From contig VRMN01000004.1 in the NCBI GenBank assembly GCA_008690995.1, forward strand, positions 1,789,717 to 1,853,716: DNA of 64,000 bases, written 5' to 3'. Each line of letters begins with the position of its first letter. The first letter of the stretch is position 1. This document shows, in pieces, positions 48,845 through 59,000 of the stretch. The position numbers and the translations under genes are program-made. The notes beneath the pieces are model-generated. The model had not been told where the DNA came from. It saw only the letters and a list, made by a program, of their open reading frames with translations, and ran no database searches. This stretch comes from Porphyridium purpureum (taxonomy: Eukaryota; Rhodophyta; Bangiophyceae; Porphyridiales; Porphyridiaceae).

Positions 48845-49025
48845 GGGCGTATGAGATCACATGCGCCCCTGTGCACTTTAAACTGACCAAGTAGACACGA
48901 TAAATGAGAGACTCAGTAGCATTCACAAGAACACCTTACTACAACACCTCTGAAGAGCCTCTGCATCTAAGCTAGGTCCTTAATCGCGTGCGGCTTCCGT
49001 GCTGCCCTGCATTCTGTACCACACC
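48845..49025 (+). repeat. Dispersed repeat, copy 2 (matches 37421-37600)
   Basis: It has the same block order as 37421-37600: GAGATCACATGCG, AAATGAGAGACTC, CGGCTTCCGTGCTG. The element type is unknown. Confidence 0.45.
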
Positions 49026-49229
49026 TTAAGGGCAAAGACCATCACTGCCCCTTCGATTTCAGATGTCACCTGACCGCCTCCTTCGGTCCTGAAATCGTCC
49101 ACAGTGCTTGTGGACGTCCCGCAAAGTGGCGGTCGCGCCGTGCCACACCGTGCCACCTTGGCCTACGCGTGCACTCCAATGTCGCGGTGCCGGCGTATGC
49201 TGACACTGGACACCCGACGGGCGGGTGTA

Positions 49230-49251
49230 CACTGTACCGCGCGGTACAGTG
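49230..49251. promoter_or_regulatory. Perfect 22-bp palindrome
   Basis: CACTGTACCGC is followed directly by its reverse complement GCGGTACAGTG. It shares its arms with the hairpin at 40760-40782. It lies about 390 bases before the small secreted-protein frame and could be an operator-like site or cruciform; unproven. Confidence 0.45.
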
Positions 49252-49620
49252 CTGCGCGTGTCCGCTGGCCGGCTGCGCGTCCAGGCGGGCAGGCGAGGAT
49301 GCACCCCGGGTCCCTTCCACGTCAACCGCTGCTGCGTGTGGGTTGTTGGTAACGATGCTCGTGAAGTGGGAAGTGAGCGTGTCAGGGAGAGCGAGATTGA
49401 CCGGATGGGTGGGATTGGTGGTATGGGTGGGATTGGTGGTATCCGTGCGATTGGTAGAAAAGGTGGGAGTGGTGAGATTGACGGGATGGCTGGGTTTGTG
49501 GGATGGGAAGAGGAGGAATGAGGGAAAGAGGAGACTGACGTTGGTCGGAGAAGACAGGTTGAGGAGCACGACGGCTGCGCGGGGCGTTGGGGTCTGGGGG
49601 TCTACGAGGGGTGGGCGTGT

Positions 49621-50337
49621 TTGTGTCTGTGCAGAGGATGCGGCGGGGACGACGTGCAGGCATGGCCGCGGGTCGCGGGCCTCGTTGTGCTGGCGTGCTG
49701 GGCGTGCGCGATGATGATGGGCGGTGTGCAAGCCGCACCGGCGAGCGCGCTCGTGCAGCGTAGTGCGCGCGCGGCACGCAGCGTGTGCAAGTGGAGCGCG
49801 GTGGTGCGGCGGGAGGATGACGTCGAAGACAGGAATGATGGCCTGGATCAAATCACCTGGTCAAAGGAGGAGCTCAAGGAGGCGCTCTTCTTGCACCTTG
49901 TCTCCTTCACGAATGACGCCGAATCCTGGATCAACAATGTGGTGTATAGCGACGGCGAAATGGAGGGCATGTTCGCGTCATGCACCAAGGAGAAGGCCGT
50001 GGCACTGGATGCAGAGTCGTGCTACATGTTCAATGCGAACGTCGAGACCATTTATGGCGAATTCTTCACCGAGGCGGAGCTCGACAACTACAAGTTTAAG
50101 GAGCCGGTTCTCACGAGCATCGCGAATGGCGGCCCGGCGCCTACGATTGATGAGTACGTCTTGGACGACATGGAGATGGAGGGAATTTTCTCTGGCACCT
50201 TCAATTGCAAGAAAGAACACAGCGGTAAAGTGTTTCCATTCGAGGTGTCCTTCCAGATCCTGGACGACTATACCGTCACGTTCTATGTGCTCAAGACTTG
50301 TGGTGGCGGTGCGAATATGGATATCAAGTTGGGTTAG
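49621..50337 (+). CDS. Small secreted protein of unknown function, start unresolved
   Basis: The frame ends in TAG at 50335-50337 and is clearly protein-like from about 49800 (ITWSKEELKEALFLHLVSF...). It contains a hydrophobic signal-peptide-like stretch (VAGLVVLACWACAMMMGGVQA) before APAS. No ATG precedes that stretch: the frame is open back to a stop at 49519-49521 and the first ATG is 49711, inside the hydrophobic segment. The start is probably in an upstream exon. The TTTGTGTCTGTGCAG at 49620-49634 looks like a 3' splice site. The mature part has four Cys and many acidic residues. I do not recognise the family. Confidence 0.7.
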   Translation: MCLCRGCGGDDVQAWPRVAGLVVLACWACAMMMGGVQAAPASALVQRSARAARSVCKWSAVVRREDDVEDRNDGLDQITWSKEELKEALFLHLVSFTNDAESWINNVVYSDGEMEGMFASCTKEKAVALDAESCYMFNANVETIYGEFFTEAELDNYKFKEPVLTSIANGGPAPTIDEYVLDDMEMEGIFSGTFNCKKEHSGKVFPFEVSFQILDDYTVTFYVLKTCGGGANMDIKLG

Positions 50338-52697
50338 CTCAACAAACAGGGAGATTTGGTCGCCTGTGACGCGAACAAGCCGCTCTCAGTGCCAGGTACA
50401 ACACCTACCACGACGGTTTTATGTAAGTTTACGTAGGCCCTTTAGATTTATATTGTAAAACGATTTCAAAGTAATCCTAATGTGCACCGTTCGCGCACCT
50501 AAATACCGCGCTCTGACTTTGCTTCAGTATGTACTGAAAACGTCAGGCGAGACCAGCATACTGGTTGACATTTCGACTTTGATTGGCGTATCCTTGTCTC
50601 TGTAGGATTGTAAGGTCAGTACTGCCGGCTTCCATGCCACCTGGACGTAAGTAGAATTGGGCGAGCCGTTCTCGTACATCATCAACCTGCGCTCTGCAAT
50701 GCTCATTCTGGATGCTGGAGCGCCACTGGATCGCATTTGCACGAAACGGAAGAAAAAAAAATTTAATAAATCGCTACTCTCATCGCTACGTACACGAGTC
50801 CACGTGCGGCCGTTCGAGTTGAACGCATGATGGAGCACTCCTTCTTTGGCTGGTAATAAAACATCCTGCTTCTCTCACCCGCGGTCATCAAACAAGGTGC
50901 CAAAGGTTTGCGCTCACCGATCGATAAGTAGCGCCAGTGTCGACGACCTTCGTGCCCTCTTCATCTGCACGAACCTCACCACAGTACTCAGTCGGATGTA
51001 CAGACGCTCAGCTCTGGCCGCACCAGGACCTGCAGCCCATTGAAATACATAGAACGCTCGCCTTGACCAAAGCTAGAACCGAACCTGCATGGTGCGCGCG
51101 TACTAGGCAGTACGGTCATTAGGGCGTCCAAACTCGCATTCTCGACCGAGTCTACCTGCGCAAACAAATCGTCCAGCCAGCACCTGAAGCGTTGCTCGCG
51201 CACATTCAACTAGCCCATGCCAATTCGGCTATACCTTGCAACCGCCTTTCTCTCAGGCTCGCGACTTGCGTGAAAGTACTTTTCACCGAGACTCAGTTGC
51301 TCAGGATGCCCATGTCAAGGCACATGTTGAGAGTCTCTGCGGTACCAAGCTCCACTGCGGCTCTGCCTGAGTGCAAGAATCTCCGTGCATGTTGTATGGA
51401 TGAGAATGCACAAAACTTAAACGAGTCGAGCTTGTCATTGCTGCTCAGTGCCGCGCGAGTCTCTTGCATAGATGCAAAAAAGCCGAGACCGAAAACAATG
51501 CGCGCCTCAACCAAAGGCTATGAGCGAAAGTGTACCCAGTTCACGCACCGCCATATTAGCGGCAGCCTCCGGCAGTTTCTGCTCTATCTCACCGGGTAAA
51601 TGCAAAGGCTAAAGCTCGGCCGTAATTCCGTTGATCGCAAATCGCATTTGGCTGCAGATACTATGCTTTTCACGCGACTTACGTGGTCTGCCTCCCATTT
51701 TGCATTTGCATACAACTCGGCTTGTCAGGAATATTCTGTTTGCATATGGAAGAGCGATGTGACATGAACAATTGTCGTCCAGATGCGATGATAAATAGAC
51801 ATGCACACACAAATGCCGAACCGCCTCAGCTTGCTGTTGCTTTGAAAACCCACGAGATCGGGCATGTCCTGTTCAGCTTCTCGGGCGCTTCGCTCTCATC
51901 GGAACAAATGCCGATGCAAAGCACCCGCAAATGTGTGCTGGGGCCCCACATTGGCATGCTACACGACTCGTCACCAACCAAAGACGAATGGAAGGGAACC
52001 CACTTTGTTTCCTTTTGTTTCTCCCCAACGAAGAACGATTCAAGTTACGCGTGCGTGGCCAAGCTACTCGCAGCAGGAATCTTGGGATAGGAGGCGACAC
52101 AGCAGTTTGTTGTCTCACGCGTCCAATTGGCGGTGTGTCAATCAGCTGGCCCTGCATTTTGACAGCTCAAAGATCACGACCGCGGATCGGATAGACAAGC
52201 GACGGCTCCGCTGCGCTTTCGTGCGCAACGAACATAGCGCACAATGCTACCATTCGCAATGCGCCCACGTACGGCCGGGCGAAGCAGAAAGTTGCGAGCT
52301 GTGTGATGGCGCTCGAGCGCCGTCGTCAGGATCGCATCTGCCTAGCTGCTTCTACGCGTGATCGACGGAAACGTCCAAAAGAGTATATCAATATGACAAT
52401 GCGCCACTTTGTGACAGCCCGCGAATTTCTGGAAACGTGCTCAAGCCACGACTCCCGCCTCAATCTGCTCCCATCGCACTCAACGGCCACTCGATGCCTT
52501 CCTTTCCGAGGACGTGCTGCAAGTTGAGGACGCACTATCGTATCTCGTGTGCAGTTGCCACCGCGCGCGACTTTCTCCTGTCCAAGTCCATGAGCATTAT
52601 GCTTCGCGCGTCCTAAATGAAAAGCGCCTTCCAACTAGACACCAGCGTCGCGTGCAGTGGCTAGGAGACGTCGTGGAGGGGAAGAACGGTTGAGCCT
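50338..52697. other. 2.4-kb stretch without a supported gene
   Basis: ORFs of 60-165 codons occur on both strands without motifs. A minus-strand frame at 50524-50838 (104 residues, ending VEMSTSMLVSPDVFSTY) is the most protein-like but has no recognisable domain. Confidence 0.4.
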
Positions 52698-54261
52698 TTG
52701 TCCGCTCTGACCATGTCGTCACATGCGCACGGAACAGTCAAGCAGGAGGCGCCGCATTTCATCGTCGTGGGTGCCGGGCCAGTTGGCTTGCAGGCAGCGC
52801 TGCTTCTGGCAAAGGCTGGTTACCGAGTGACGGTGTATGACAAGGTTGACGACAGTCATGTCACGGACGGCACCTCGAAGCTAAACAGCTGGGAAGACTC
52901 GTACCCGATTGAGTGAATCGCCGCGGGCTGGCGAGCCCCTTACCAAATGCGATCAGGCTGTTCAGCGCACGGGTGTCCTTGTCGACTCCTGGCAGATCTA
53001 TACGGGGAAGAAGCGCGTGGCCACGCAACACTCGGGCAACGTTTACGGTCAAACAAGAGCGCAAGTTACCAACATCTTACTCGCAGAAGCGGTGAAGCAG
53101 AGCGATTGTATTCAGATTCTGTGGCAGCATGCACTCACAGCCATTGATTTCCGACTCAAAGTGCTAAAGTTTGACAATCTGCGAACCAACAAGCAGGTTG
53201 TAGTCGACGCCTCCGCGAGCCGGGTTCTGGCAGCTGATGGCGTGCGTAGTGTGGCTCGGCGCGAGATGGAACGCGCCTTCGGTCCAGCTGCAGGCACAAA
53301 GAATCGTGGTGGCAATGATGACGATGATGATCAAGCATTACGCTCTGAGTTCGGCTTTGTCAAGGACAAGTTCTTTCTAAGCAAAGTCACGCCATGGGCG
53401 GTGCGTTTCCGTGTGCTCTTTTCATCTCACGATGTGAAGAACACCAGTGAATTCAAACTGGATCCTAGCGTGCATTACATCTTCAGCGGTATCTATACGG
53501 CAATCATCAATTCTGGTGATGAAAGCGGCACGAATCGCTGGTCAATCGTAATGTCGATGCCCGAAAACCAAGTCAACGACCCGGATGCTCGGATCCTATC
53601 AAGTGGTGAAGCATCAAACGAAAATGTCGCCAAGCTTCGCCAGTATATCGAACGAAAAGCACCAATGCTGATGCCGCTGTTTTGAGACAAGGATGCGAAG
53701 GCCTTCTTCGGTCGCCGGACGTTTGGAGGAGCACTAGTTGCGGTCAACACCCTTCGTGCTGGGGAGTGGCTTTGTCTTTTGGGTGACGCTGCCCATAGCG
53801 CCATCCCTCCCACCGGAGAGGGTATCAATGGGGGGTTGGAAGACTGCAAGGTGTTGCATGAGTGCTTGAAAGCGGCGAATGGTGGTGTCCCAGGAGGAAG
53901 CGTGCCAAATGATTTATTTGAGAGATTTGATCGTGCGCGTTTGTCTGATGTTTTGGCACTGCATGAGATTGCATCGTATCTGAATGACAATTTCTACTCC
54001 AATGGCGCTGAGAAGGCGGCACGGGTCATGGCCAAAATCTTTGCGTCCATTCGTCGCAAACTTGGAGTTGGACCGCCACTGTACGAGGAGCTTACGTTTG
54101 GACAAATGTCGAATCCACCCGTGCCGTACAGTCAAGTTGTGAGTGTGTTCCGAAACAATTTGCTTGGACTTTGTTTGTTCCGACTACTGGTTCGGCCGTT
54201 TTCAGGTGTGGCGTCGATTTGCCGCCCGTCAGCACTTTCATCAGACTCGAGTAAAATGTAG
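52698..54261 (+). pseudogene. FAD-dependent monooxygenase (kynurenine 3-monooxygenase-like), disrupted
   Basis: The first frame (52698-52916) has the FAD dinucleotide-binding fold: FIVVGAGPVGLQAALLLAKAGYRVTVYD. After a shift near 52912 the next frame (52909-53685) carries the middle, with NVYGQTRAQVTNILLAEA and LAADGVRSVARREM (the DG motif). A TGA at 53683-53685 interrupts it. The same frame then continues through LLGDAAHSAIPPTGEGINGGLEDC, the second FAD motif, to a stop at 54261. Such enzymes hydroxylate aromatic substrates using NADPH and O2. At least one frameshift, possibly a compensating pair around 52912-52960, plus the nonsense codon make it a likely pseudogene. Unrecognised introns or sequencing errors are the alternatives. 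Confidence 0.8.
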
Positions 54262-55752
54262 GAAGGGCTCCACTCGATCAGAACTACGCCCGCTCTGCAT
54301 GTGGGCAAGACTCGAGACAGCCTGGTTGGATGGAAACGCACGCGTGCGGACACAAGAAGGACGGCGTTCTCGAACAACGTTTTCTGCAATGGTGTACGCT
54401 CGCACGCCATTCCTTTCTGCAAATGATCGGACGGGGACAGTGAGCCCATCTGAGATCGCCCAGTTGTGCGAAAGAATGAAGTTGCGGTCTCTCATTTTTC
54501 TGCTTGCGGTTGGCATTGAAGTGGACAAAGTATAGCTCACTACATTTCTCAGATGATGAGGGTCGTCGCTACCCCACCCGAAGGGACAAGACATCGACGC
54601 CCCGTGAGCAGTTGCACCATCACGCGAACGTTTCTGCCAAGCGCACACTCCCCTCTAATAATCATGTTATGGCGTAGGCCGAATACTAGTGGTGTGCAAA
54701 CAGAAAACGGAAGTTCAATGCCGAGAAGGCAAGACTGAACAGGTATCCGCAAGCAACCTCCTTTGGTCTACACTTCGATCTCCTCTGATTAAAAGCAACG
54801 TGTGTCTGTTGTAGGAAACGCCTTCCCACTCTGTGTGCACCGCGTGTCACAGTCCCTCGACTGTACACACACGGTGCTCACCTCCTGTTCTTCCTTGCTG
54901 CCAAAGGACCGTTGTGCAGCTTCCCAACACCTTGTAGGCTCTTTCTTCTTCGTCAACGGTGCCCTCTTTATTTTGGCTCACTCTAATCTAACACCTGTGG
55001 AACGTACTTTATATACCTTTCTGTCCAAAACGGTCCGCTCGAGAAAACGCCCCCTCAGGCGCAAAAAACTCTGCGTCCGTTCCCGTCACGACCCCCTGGA
55101 CGGTCGCACAACCGAATCATTGTGGGCCACGACACTACTGTGCGCCCTCTTTCACGTCAGCAAGCTCTGGCGCGCCCTGTTCCTCATCAGCAGGTTCATT
55201 CGCGTGCGTTCGGCTCGACCCATTTGCACGAAGTTCACACAGTGTCGAAACGTGTGATAGTGGCGCGAAGCAGTTCCAGCGCAATACTTTGTCAATCCTG
55301 CATTTAGAGCGGACAGCACAGTATAATCTGGAAGGAACAGCTATTTTTGGAAAATAGCTTGGACACACGCACCCGTGCACGTGTCACGTGTCCAACTTCT
55401 TTGCACCGTGTCCCCCACCTGCAGTGTCGTCCACACCTCCTCGCGTCACGTATACAGGCGAGTACCTAAAGGCGAAGGAACTAGACCTTCGCGAAGACAG
55501 GAACAGGTAGAGTAAATGTTTTGTGTGTAAAAGAATATACATTCTGTGACTTCTGTTGTTCGGGAGAGAACAGATATCACCTCACGCTTCCCACCTCAAT
55601 GGCCCGCTTGTCGGCAGACTCGCAGACCAGGGGTGAGGCGGCGGATCATTGACTCTCTGTTGGAAAACAAAACTGGTTACCTTTGACATTTCGAAATTCA
55701 GTCCATGTGTTCAGAACAGCCCACTGTATTGTTAAATTAACGACTAGTTATA
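54262..55752. other. 1.5-kb stretch left of Tc1-C
   Basis: No gene supported. A short hairpin (AGCTATTTTTGGAAAATAGCT, about 55338-55358) is present. ORFs on both strands lack motifs. Confidence 0.4.
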
Positions 55753-55780
55753 CAGTCCTGGCAAAGATGTTTGCAACACC
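55753..55780 (+). repeat. Tc1-C left terminal inverted repeat
   Basis: 28 bases beginning CAGTCCTGGC, preceded by TA. It matches the right end with one A/C difference. Confidence 0.9.
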
Positions 55781-55789
55781 TGCAGTTTG

Positions 55790-56010
55790 TGTCAATTATT
55801 CGTGTGAATAATTGACCAAGTACAGGTGTAGCTGTACCAAGTTACTTTGAGGGTTACCCGAACCCTCAATTTCTTGACCAGCGTATAAATACGCGGCGAG
55901 CGGCGGCGGGAAAGTAGCACTAGAACAAAAATAAAGGTTAAGGGTGTATGGAAAAAGAACAAACCTTCCGCCCCGTGGGATAGCCTGACGGGGGATAGAG
56001 ATGAACGACA
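55790..56010 (+). repeat. Copia-B 5' LTR with a series of inverted repeats
   Basis: 221 bp. Inverted repeats: GTCAATTATTC/GAATAATTGAC (55791-55816), GTACAG/CTGTAC (55820-55837), TTGAGGGTT/AACCCTCAA (55847-55869) and GCGTAT/ATACGC around the TATA box TATAAATA (55881-55894). AATAAAGG near 55930 may be the poly(A) signal. Confidence 0.93.
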
Positions 56011-56063
56011 GTGATCACTCGGGATCTCTCCAGTGTTAGAAGAAGTGTGGTGTCTGACTTAAG

Positions 56064-59000
56064 ATGACTCGTCGGGGTGCTAACGTCGCGGCGGGTGCGA
56101 GTGGCGAACGTGAGAGAGAAGTGTCTCCCGCTGGAGAAGGGATCGATGCGGGACATATGACGCAAATCAGTCGCGACGAAGGCTCCACGGAGTCCAGCGA
56201 CCAGTTCGATCCCTCTCTTCTAATTAGCATGGATCTTGGTAGTTTTTCTACCGAAAAGAGGCTGGCGATTGAGGACTTACGGGACTTCGTCGTCATGTTC
56301 CGAACCTACAGCGGTGTGGCCTTGATGGTGCAGATGACTCGCCGTCTTCCTCGTTCCAGTATCCTGGATTGTGGCCTCTTTGCACGCGAACAGTTTGCTT
56401 CATTTCTGACAGCAGCACAAGTACCAGGTTTTCGTCTATCTGACCCCGGTGTACCCACGATTGATCGTTTTCGCCGGATTTATGAAGACAGTAATGATTC
56501 CCGATCTTCTGCGACGGTGCTAGATGCGAACGGACGTACTCCGCAACGGGGAGCCGCACCTGTGACGGATACTTGGCAGCAAGACTCTGGCCGATTGCAA
56601 GCAAGTACCGTAGGTCATAGTTCTCAGCCCGTGGTGCCACCAATCGTTTCTGTGCCCGGCAACGAATATGGTCTTGCGAGAAACTCATCCACAGTTTCGA
56701 AAATGATTAGATCGGAGGACATTTTTTACATGGACGAATACAAGGATAAGATATCATACTACCGGTGGAAACAAGAAGCCCTTCTTACGTTTGCGCGAGC
56801 TGAAGTCACCGAACACCACCGTGCTCCGATCCTCGGCATGATGCTGGGCGGAACGATCAAGATGTTTTATACCGACAAAGTCCAGTACAATAAGAGCCTG
56901 AACGATGCTTTCGAATTACTTGATTCCAAAGTTTTTACCGGGGAATTTCATGAACAGATGGTTGATTTATTTGACGGGGTGAAGTTCCGCCACATTGCGA
57001 ATCGCATGCGTAATAGCGGCAACAAAGGGATTTTACATGTACTGTACCATGATACTCTGAAGTACGCGCAAGGCTGCTTACCGACGGAATATCATGGCGA
57101 ACGCCGCCTCCTCCGGGCTCTGCGCAATGCAGTAAGAGATGAAAGTTTCGCATCTGCAGTCCTGCTGAAGGATTTCAACACTGCCGATGACCTATACGCT
57201 CATCTGGTGGGATGCATCAATATACAGTCGCGGATTGTACGACCGTCTTTGCCTGCATCCCAGCCACGCGCCCAACATCAGTTGTTCACCAGAGATTTAC
57301 GTCATCAAGTGTCTTCCTCCTCTGCCGCTGGATCGCACGCGAAGAAATCCAGTGCGCCGTTTTGCCGCAATTGCAGCTCTCCTGAGCACCTTGCCATGCA
57401 GTGTCCAGAACCGCCCAAATGTCATAATTGTGGCTCTACAAGTCATTTCATTGCACAGTGCTCGGAGACATTGAATCAAAAATTGCAACGAGCGCCTGTT
57501 CGAAATATTCGCGCGCTTCTCTTCAGTAATGAGGATATGCAAGCGTCCGATATTGATCCAGTGTTGGAAAGTGTTGAGTCGTTTGAAGAACACAATGCTT
57601 CAGGACACGACAACAGCATAGAGGACGAACTATTTTATTCCGCTGTCAACGACATGCATATTAAGTATGAACATCTGCAAAGTATCGCGTCAGCAACTCG
57701 CTCGTCAGGAGCCATCGGGCTTGCGCTGCTTTCGCAACGTATGATTTCAGACTTCTGGGGTGTATGCGTTGATACCGGAGCAAGCTCCAACTTTTGCTCA
57801 CTACCACAGTGGCAAGCGTTTTGCGCATTATCGAACAGCCCGTCTTCGCTGCGTCCAGTCACAATGCGCTCCGTCGGTCTCGATATCGGCATATTTCGGA
57901 TCATCGGAACTGGAGAGTTTCGTCTTCCGGTCTCGTCTGATGTGTTTTTGACCGTGGATGTGGACGTTCTTGATACTTCCAAAGCAGAAGATCCTCAGTG
58001 GCCTCCACTGGTCTTGGGACTGTTGACCATGGATCATCACTCATGCTTTCCGAACAATTTGACCGACGCGTTGGTGTTTCCAACGCTTCAGATTGAGATA
58101 CCTCTTATCCGCAAATTTGGAAAACTTTTCATCGACCCTGCCATTTTCGCTCGAGCGTCTCCGCTGTTGACGTACGCGGAGCTGCGAAAAATTCACAGAA
58201 AGTTCAATCACGCGAGCAGCGAACGCATTCAGAGAATATTTGATATCGCCGACCAACCTTTGTCCGAAAACGAGTTCAGTATTCTAGCAAGACTATCGCG
58301 CCAATGTCACATCTGCCAGCGATTCTCGAAAGCACCCGCGACGTTTCGCCTGTCCGCCAATGTCGAAGTCAATTTCAATCATACTGTGCAGCTCGATACA
58401 TTCTACCTGCCGCACACCCAAGGCGAACGACCTATGCCCGTGATGCATATCGTATGCGAAGGCACCCGTTTTATGTCTGGTCAATGGTTGAAGCACGACT
58501 CTACATCGGGTGCTTTATTCGAGATTTTCTTCCTGTGCTGGATTTCCGCGTACAATGGCGCACCACACATCGTCAAAGTCGACGCAGGATCCGCTTACGC
58601 AAGCCGGGAATTTCAGGCCCTTGCAAATGTGCACGGTATTCACGTCGACGTACAGCCGATCGAAGGGCATCAATCGATCGGACGAGTGGAACGCGCGCAT
58701 GGTATAGTCGGTATTATGTACGAGAAAATGATACTTGAAGATCCAGACGCAGACGCAGATGAAACGCTTGCACACTGCTTCTTCGTCGCAAACTCATCCT
58801 GTGGGCTTTCGGGAATCCCACCATGCCTTATGGTGTTTGGCTCGATGCCTCGGATGGTAATCAGTTCGATTCAAGATGTTCCCTCTCAAGCCGCGCGGAT
58901 CAATGCCCTTGTTCTCGCACGTCGTGTGTACGAAGAATTCATCGCGAAACAGTACTTAAACATCGCGCTGAGCCGTCGCCACGCAGCGCTCGGTTCCGAA

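Larger units (their letters stand above)
48344..49620. other. Intergenic stretch between the BspA-like and small secreted protein genes
   Basis: No gene supported. It holds an 18-bp tandem repeat (48511-48564), a dispersed repeat (48845-49025), a 22-bp palindrome (49230-49251) and a GGGATTGGTGGTAT repeat near 49398-49445. Confidence 0.45.

Noticed and set aside
50524-50838. Minus-strand 104-codon ORF that reads like protein
   Set aside because: No domain, low-complexity Phe run from an A/T homopolymer and no neighbouring exon; not enough to call a gene.
51293-51514. Possible ankyrin-like remnant on the minus strand
   Set aside because: Only a vague match to one repeat; spacing and key residues of ankyrin repeats are absent.
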